DNA of 64,000 bases, from contig NC_051076.1 of NCBI RefSeq assembly GCF_004664715.2, positions 1,497,800 to 1,561,799 of the forward strand, in the 5' to 3' direction. Of this stretch, positions 59,008 to 64,000 are shown in pieces (position 1 is the stretch's first letter; each line of letters begins with the position of its first letter). Below the pieces are notes generated by a model, which saw only the letters and a list, made by a program, of their open reading frames with translations, made no database searches and was not told the origin of the DNA. The DNA is from Peromyscus leucopus (Eukaryota > Chordata > Mammalia > Rodentia > Cricetidae). The position numbers and the translations under genes were made by a program.

Positions 59008-59498
59008 TTCGGGGTCTCACCACCCAGCTCCCAAATAAATTGCACACAGAGGCTTATTCTTACTTATAAATACCCAGCCTTAGCTTGGCTTGTTTCTAGT
59101 CAGCTTTTCTTAACTTTAAATTATCCCATCTATATTTTGCCTCTGGGTTTTTGTCTTTCTCTTACTTCAGTATATCTTACTTTCACTCTTATTCTATGGC
59201 TGGCTATGTAGCTGCGTGGCTGGTCCCTGATATTCTCCTCCCTTCTCGCTTGATCTTTTCTCCCAGATTTCTCCTATTTATTCTCTCTCTGCCAGCCCCA
59301 CCTATCCTTTCTCCTGCCTTGCTATTGACCATTCAGCTCTTTATTAGACTATCAGGTATTTTAGACAGGCACAGTAACACAGCTTTACAAAGTTAAACAA
59401 ATGCAGCATAAAAGAATGCAACACATCTTTGCATCATTAAACAAATGTTCCACAGCATAAACAATTGTAACACATCTTAAAATAATATTCTATAGGGC
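59008..59498 (-). mobile_element. Solo LTR, same family as 30609, antisense
   Basis: The plus strand: cacccagctcccaaataaat, 'ccagccttagcttggcttgt', 'gccagccccacctatccttt' and 'gaccattcagctctttatta', then 'acaaatgcagcataaaagaa'. The same landmarks appear in 32449-32902. Inserted in the L1 5' region. Confidence 0.85.
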
Positions 59499-59930
59499 AG
59501 TGGGGCTGTTTGCTGGTGTTGGAAGCTGTGGGAAGGGTAGGCTGTGGAGACATGGTCCAAGGGATGTACATGGGCAAGGACAGAGGAAAGGGGAAGCTGC
59601 CAGTGGTGTTCTGTTCCAGTACAAGGGGCAACCCTGGGAATCGGTTCTTGGATAACAGAGGAGTGGGGAAGGTACAAGGACAGCCTACTTCTCTTCTGGC
59701 AGGCATGGCTTGTGGTTGAGCAGGGAGTGTCTGCCCGAGTTGGGGGATAGTGGTGGGAAGGGCAGGGAGAGATGGTTTGTGGGATCCACATGAGGCATGG
59801 GTGGTGGTGATGGGAGCTGCAGCTGTTGTTCTATTGCAGTGCTAAGAACTACCCTGAGAACTGGGTCTGGGGTAATAGGAGTGTAGCAGGTCTGAGGATG
59901 ACTGACTTGGTCTCCTGGCAAGCGAATCAT
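59499..59930 (-). repeat. Two diverged ~215-bp tandem units (probable L1 promoter monomers)
   Basis: 'tctggcaggcatggc' (59695) and 'tcctggcaagcgaat' (59911) are about 216 bp apart. Between them parallel phrases recur: gggaagggtaggctg / gggaagggcagggag, gttctgttccagtac / gttctattgcagtgc, accctgggaatcgg / accctgagaactgg. The position upstream of ORF1 fits rodent L1 5' UTR monomers. Confidence 0.6.
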
Positions 59931-60044
59931 TTTCTAATTCAGATGAGCTCTAGGCTTCTTTAGAAAGAAATGGTGTGTGTGTGCATGTGTGCATGCAGGC
60001 TGGTGGCTTTGCTCTCACACACAGACATCTTGTTCTTCCCTTAG
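59931..60044. other. Intron 6 end
   Basis: A short GT stretch precedes the acceptor tgttcttcccttag of exon 7. Confidence 0.6.
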
Positions 60045-60151
60045 GTAACACAGCTCTTAGGAAAGATAGAGGCATCTACTTCAGAGCACACCTCAAACTT
60101 AAAGATGGTTCAGGGAGATTATCGACATGAAATGAACCTCTTGGAATTCAA
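60045..60151 (+). CDS. Fam81b: Fam81b coding exon 7 (residues 223-258 part)
   Basis: 107 nt, acceptor tgttcttcccttag, donor gtaagtaa. It encodes VTQLLGKIEASTSEHTSNLK then MVQGDYRHEMNLLEF and two bases of Lys258, matching human FAM81B (MQLLGKIETASSEQTSNLKM...MNLLEFK as I recall). The next expected residues, beginning Phe-His-Ser-Leu in human, were searched for by eye to 64000 on the plus strand and not found. Human FAM81B is about 450 residues, so the window ends inside the gene. Confidence 0.97.
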
Positions 60152-61390
60152 GTAAGTAAATAGATGATTTTAAATTCTGTTCAGTGAATTTCAAAAAAGT
60201 TTGTATAATAAAATTACTGGCAATAAATAAAACGTATTCCAGGAATTTGAGCCTGGACAAAAAATAAAGTAGCAAATCAACTCAGAAGACATTCCACACT
60301 AAGGTAATTTATACAATGTTCATAAGAGAATAAATGTGAATTTTAATTTTAACATAATTAAATTATTTAAATTTCAAATTATTACAGTTATTTATTTATG
60401 AAGGTGTGCATGGCAATCACAGGATTGATTCTCTCCTTTCACCATGTGGATCCCAGGGGTCAACTTGGGTCATCAGGCTTGGTGCCAAACACCTTTATCA
60501 ACTGAGTCATCTCAACAGCCCATGAATATTAATTTAGCTGTTTTCTTTGCATACTGGCTGATATGCAAAACTCACTCTAAAACTTCCTAGAGCTTAATTT
60601 TAATTTTCTACCAATATTATATTAAAATATATCAATGTAAGGTTCTACTGGACACAAGTTGATTATGAAAAATTATCTGATGTGCTTTAAAACAATTTTG
60701 GTTTATTTATGCTTCCTCCACGGCCTTGCAGTTGCTACTTTACATTGCCCTTTCTGGAACTGGTCTTTACTCCTTCCAAACTGAATTTTCCCCTACTTGA
60801 AAGAGGGAGTAATAAAGAGGATTAAACAAGTGTTTGAATGACTGCCATCATTCTCAAGGCTCCTTTCCTGTTTAAATGACCATTGTGTCCCAGGAATAGA
60901 GCACAAAGGAAAATTCTAGTTACATGGATACTCTGATCTTACCATTCTTTGTACCTTGTTCATTTCCCTCTCTGTCCCACACTACCTGAAAATACCATTT
61001 TTCTCCATTCTCCACATGCCTTTTGTATTACCACTGACCATAAAAGACACCATGGTATTTGTTACCTCCAAACCAAAGCTAGGAAACTATAATGTGCCAT
61101 AATGTGAATGCACTTTACTTTCACCATGTTAAAATGGAAATGTGTGTACCCTAAAAATGATGATAGGTGAGTTATTGCTAAAACTTGGATACATAGATTT
61201 CTCAAGTAAAGGGAGAAATCCATTTCTTCAAATTTATGACATTTTCAGATTCAGAAGCTCCCATCCAATGAGACTACTCGGTAAGCAGCTATGTGGTTGA
61301 TCTAATCCCTTTACTTTCAGATTAAGGAAAAGAAAAATATTCAAAGGAAAAGTGAAAGTGCAAACACTTCTATATATACAATTTAAACTG
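60152..61390. other. Intron 7, with an antisense B3-like SINE
   Basis: About 60395-60525 ('gtgcatggcaatcacaggat', 'caccatgtggatcccagggg', 'catcaggcttggtgccaaac', 'ctgagtcatctcaacagccc') is an inverted B3/B2-type SINE. The rest is AT-rich and unassigned. Confidence 0.6.
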
Positions 61391-61392
61391 TG

Positions 61393-61775
61393 AACTTTTA
61401 TAGCCACTATGGAAGTTAGCATGGGGGTCCCTAAAAACACTAAAAACAGAAGTACCCCATGAACCTGCTATTCCACTCTTGAGTATATACGCCTAAAGGG
61501 TGCTCAGTCAAGATACACAGACATGCTCACATGCTCGTGGTTATCACTGCTCTCTTCACAACAGTTAAAAAATGGAATGAGACTAGATCTCCATCAGTAC
61601 ATGAAGGATAAAGAAAATATAGTGCATGCACAGTGGAATTTCTTTCAGTCGTAAAGAAAAAAATGAAATCATGAAATTTATGGGGAAGTGGAATGGGAGA
61701 TGATTATGTTAAGTGCAATAAGCCATACTCAGAAAGACAAACGTTGCATATTTTCTGTCATATGCAAAATCTGGG
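61393..61775 (+). mobile_element. Old L1 ORF2 3' fragment
   Basis: 'agccactatggaagttagca', 'cctgctattccactcttgag', 'acagttaaaaaatggaatga' and 'gtggaatttctttcagtcgt' follow the L1 ORF2 C-terminal order. Much older than the copies at 5569 and 39897. Confidence 0.75.
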
Positions 61776-61784
61776 TCTGCGCAC

Positions 61785-62059
61785 ATGTGCGTGAGAGTGT
61801 GTCTGTGTGGGTGTGTGGTGTGTGTAAGTGTATGTGTGCATGTATTAGTGTGTGTGAGTGTGTTTGTGTGTTCATGTGGTCATGTGTGTGAGAGTGTGTG
61901 TGTGAGTGTGTATGTGCATGTGTTCGTGTGTGTGAGAGAGTGTGTATGTGCATGTGTGTGTGTGTGTGTGTGTGTGTGTTGTGTTCATGTGTGTGTGTGT
62001 TTGTTCATGTGCGTGTGTGTGTGTGCGCGCGCGCGTGCGCACACACACATGCGCATGCA
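61785..62059. repeat. TG-rich region ending in (GC)n/(CA)n alternating tract
   Basis: Irregular tg/gtgtgag repeats to 61950, then GT runs, then gtgtgtgtgcgcgcgcgcgt and gcgcacacacacatgcgcat. Strict purine-pyrimidine alternation with GC core at about 62010-62059. Confidence 0.93.
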
Positions 62060-62235
62060 AGCTTTTCAGGTCAGGAAATAGGAAGGGCACAATGATAAGG
62101 AGGAAAAGGTGTTCGGGTGTGGAAAGAGAGGAGATAATGGAATCCGGCGCTGTGACAGCAGAAGGAAGACCGTTTGGATGGAGGAAAGAGACCATAAAGA
62201 GGAGGGGAAGAAGAGCGAAGGACAGGCATAAAAAA

Positions 62236-62390
62236 GAAGAGCACACCTTTAACCCCAGCACTCAGGAGGCAGAGGCAGATCTCTGTGAGTTCAAGGCCAG
62301 CCTGGTCTACAGAGCAAGTTCCAGGACAGCCAGGCTTACACAGAGAAACCCTGTCTTGGAAAACAAAAACAAAAACAAAAACCCAAAGTA
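62236..62390 (+). mobile_element. B1 SINE
   Basis: 'cacacctttaaccccagcac', 'tcaaggccagcctggtctac', 'acacagagaaaccctgtctt' and (CAAAAA)n tail. The extreme 5' end is missing. Confidence 0.92.
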
Positions 62391-63840
62391 TAATGACATT
62401 TAAGTACAAAAATGCCATAGTGAAGCCTATTACTTTGCACATTAACTTTAAGATTTAATTAGCATGGTAAAATAATACTTTCTAGATCAAATATGTATTT
62501 TAAAAAAACTTTATTATAAGGAACTTGCAAATAAAAAAACAGCATACAGTGAAGTTAAGCAGACCCAAAGTCTACATCTCAGTGAACTTGTACACAGGTA
62601 ACTAGTTATAAGTTTCTGTCTTAAATAGTATTTTATGAGCAGTGTACACAGAGGTCTTTCCATATGCTCTCATCAGAACCAGGCATGCTTCCCTTGTAAT
62701 GTTTGCAGCCTACCAGACGAAAAAAAGTGTGTGTTTTTAATGTCCATCGTCTTCAGTGTTTGAGTTTCCTTTTTCTGTGATTTGACTATTCTTAATTGCC
62801 AAATTTCGCATCAAAATTTTAAAATCATTTTCTTAGCAACGCACAGGGTTCCTTCCCATTAGGGCTGTTATCGTTTTGACTGAGGTGTGTGTTACAAATG
62901 CTTTTGAATAAATGCAAAGTAAGGTGGGCTGGCTGTTTACAGCATCTCTGCTTTACCCTGGTGTGTTAGATTTCAGCATCTGTCAAAGCTGCTTTTAAAC
63001 AACAGGAAGAACTTCTGCAGCTTTCCAAAAGCATGCCGTTCACTGCTGATGTTAGACTGCTGAGACGTATACATTTACATTTTGAGTGAATTACGTGTGG
63101 ATTTTGCTTTTCTCTCTTTAAAAGAAGCAATGTCTCTGAACGAGGGACGTGGCTTCAACAAAAATATTTTAGTGACCTTAAGGCTAAGTTTAAATAAGCA
63201 ACTTCACATTTAGAGACTGTAACAAATTTTTCTGTCAGTTGAACATATTTTAATTGAACTTAGAAGCCTCCATGTTGTGTGTGGGCTTCCTGGTGATGCC
63301 TACCATGTTGCCACCTATTTCTAGATCTAACAGGAGACACAGGCATGGGAGTTCCCCAGAGCCACCTCCTTCCTAAGGCAGCTTAGTCAGCTGTTCAGCA
63401 AAGAAATATCCCTAGTGAACAATTTAATGTTTATATGGCAAAACTATACCCATCATGAGAAGCAGCCATCTTTTAATACCGTTTGTCAGGGGCAGTCACT
63501 CTCTGAGTAGTTCTCACTGCTTAGCAGACAGCAATTTGTAAGAAAAGAAAAGGTCATTAGGTCAGCGATGTAAAAGCATGAAGTCCAGTCTCATCACCAA
63601 ACTTCAAAAATGGTGTCGTGGTAGAAAATTGAAAAGTTTCCAAAACAGGACTGTGTGACACCCATCTTTGTTTACTTAGCACACCACATATTCAAACACA
63701 ACAGGAAGCCAATGAATGAATGGGGGAGCTTTGAGAATTACATGTGTAACTTATCCTACACACACAGGTGGGAAGAAAGCATAGGTAAGTGAAAAGCTAA
63801 ACACAGGTAAAAGAAGAGTCAGTCAGTGTCGAATGACATA
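62391..63840. other. Intron 7, mostly unassigned
   Basis: About 62505-62660 resembles an ancient L1-type 3' sequence ('gcatacagtgaagttaagca'). No Fam81b exon was recognised. The rest holds no named repeat. Confidence 0.4.
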
Positions 63841-63979
63841 GACAGACATGAAAACATAGCACTCCTTTACAGAAACCTATCAGGCCAGACAGACATGAAA
63901 ACATAGTACTCCTTTACAGAAACCTATCAGGCCAGACAGACATGAAAACATAGTAATCCTTTACAGAAACCTATCAGGC
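63841..63979. repeat. 47-bp tandem repeat, three copies
   Basis: Units begin gacagacatgaaaacatag at 63841, 63888 and 63935. They differ at one or two positions (gcactcc / gtactcc / gtaatcc). Confidence 0.97.
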
Positions 63980-64000
63980 CCTAGGCCCTCAAGACGCGCA

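Larger units (their letters stand above)
49466..59930 (-). mobile_element. Near-complete L1, antisense, split by later insertions
   Basis: On the minus strand the order is: probable 5' UTR monomers (59930-59499 and 59004-58811), ORF1 region (about 57165-56030), inter-ORF spacer with (GT)n (about 56020-55905), ORF2 (about 55905-51345) and 3' UTR (51340-51082 and 50719-49466). ORF1 shows a Lys/Glu-rich coiled coil (MNKPLKAIQENRNKQLEEMN). The ORF2 C-terminus has DLPQDPAIPLLGIYTKDAQS. Many stops and frameshifts show it is dead. Interruptions: solo LTR 50720-51081, B1 51838-51996, retrocopy 52795-53482, ERV about 57180-58810, solo LTR about 59008-59498. Removing them leaves roughly 7 kb, the size of a full-length rodent L1. 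Confidence 0.75.

Noticed and set aside
61729..62261. Cys/Val- and His/Thr-rich frames
   Set aside because: Translations of the TG/CA tract continuing into a B1 SINE.
63120..63200. Possible exon 8 after 'ctctctttaaaag'
   Set aside because: Translation in the required phase does not give the expected Phe-His-Ser-Leu continuation and soon stops.

Overview
The window is nuclear DNA from a muroid rodent, most likely a cricetid such as a deer mouse, vole or hamster. The clues are B1, B2, B3 and B4 SINEs (the two youngest B1 copies have the 'aaggcgcaaagctacacag' right half that I associate with cricetids), Lx-like L1 elements, MT/ORR1 MaLR LTRs, URR1 hAT elements and several class II solo LTRs with 6-bp target duplications. 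It is AT-rich, full of microsatellites and has no CpG island. I see no bacterial or viral operon, CRISPR array or tRNA/rRNA gene.

One protein-coding gene is recognisable: the 5' part of Fam81b on the + strand. Seven coding exons were read directly: 9582-9591, 10005-10102, 13126-13190, 27728-27971, 34251-34369, 46578-46707 and 60045-60151. Together they give one open frame of 773 nt, 257 codons plus two bases of the next. All splice phases agree. The protein is a hydrophilic, coiled-coil-rich FAM81 protein. The remaining C-terminal ~190 residues must lie beyond 64000. Intron 2 uses a non-canonical GC donor.

Upstream of the gene (1-9581) are decayed L1 pieces, an ORR1-like LTR, an Lx-type L1 3' UTR with a younger L1 inserted in its tail (5569-6888), MIRs and microsatellites. 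Introns 3, 5 and 6 carry most of the mobile DNA. Intron 4 holds an inverted duplication whose two arms are each split by an LTR of the same family. Intron 5 holds a 29-bp minisatellite and a degraded antisense ERV (39007-43080) that was itself invaded by an L1 with a probable 3' transduction. Intron 6 holds a near-complete antisense L1 (about 49470-59930) broken by at least five later insertions, including a probable processed retrocopy and a second ERV with an integrase remnant.

Repeat family names are from memory of consensus sequences; no database was consulted. Exon calls, target-site duplications and tandem arrays were read directly.
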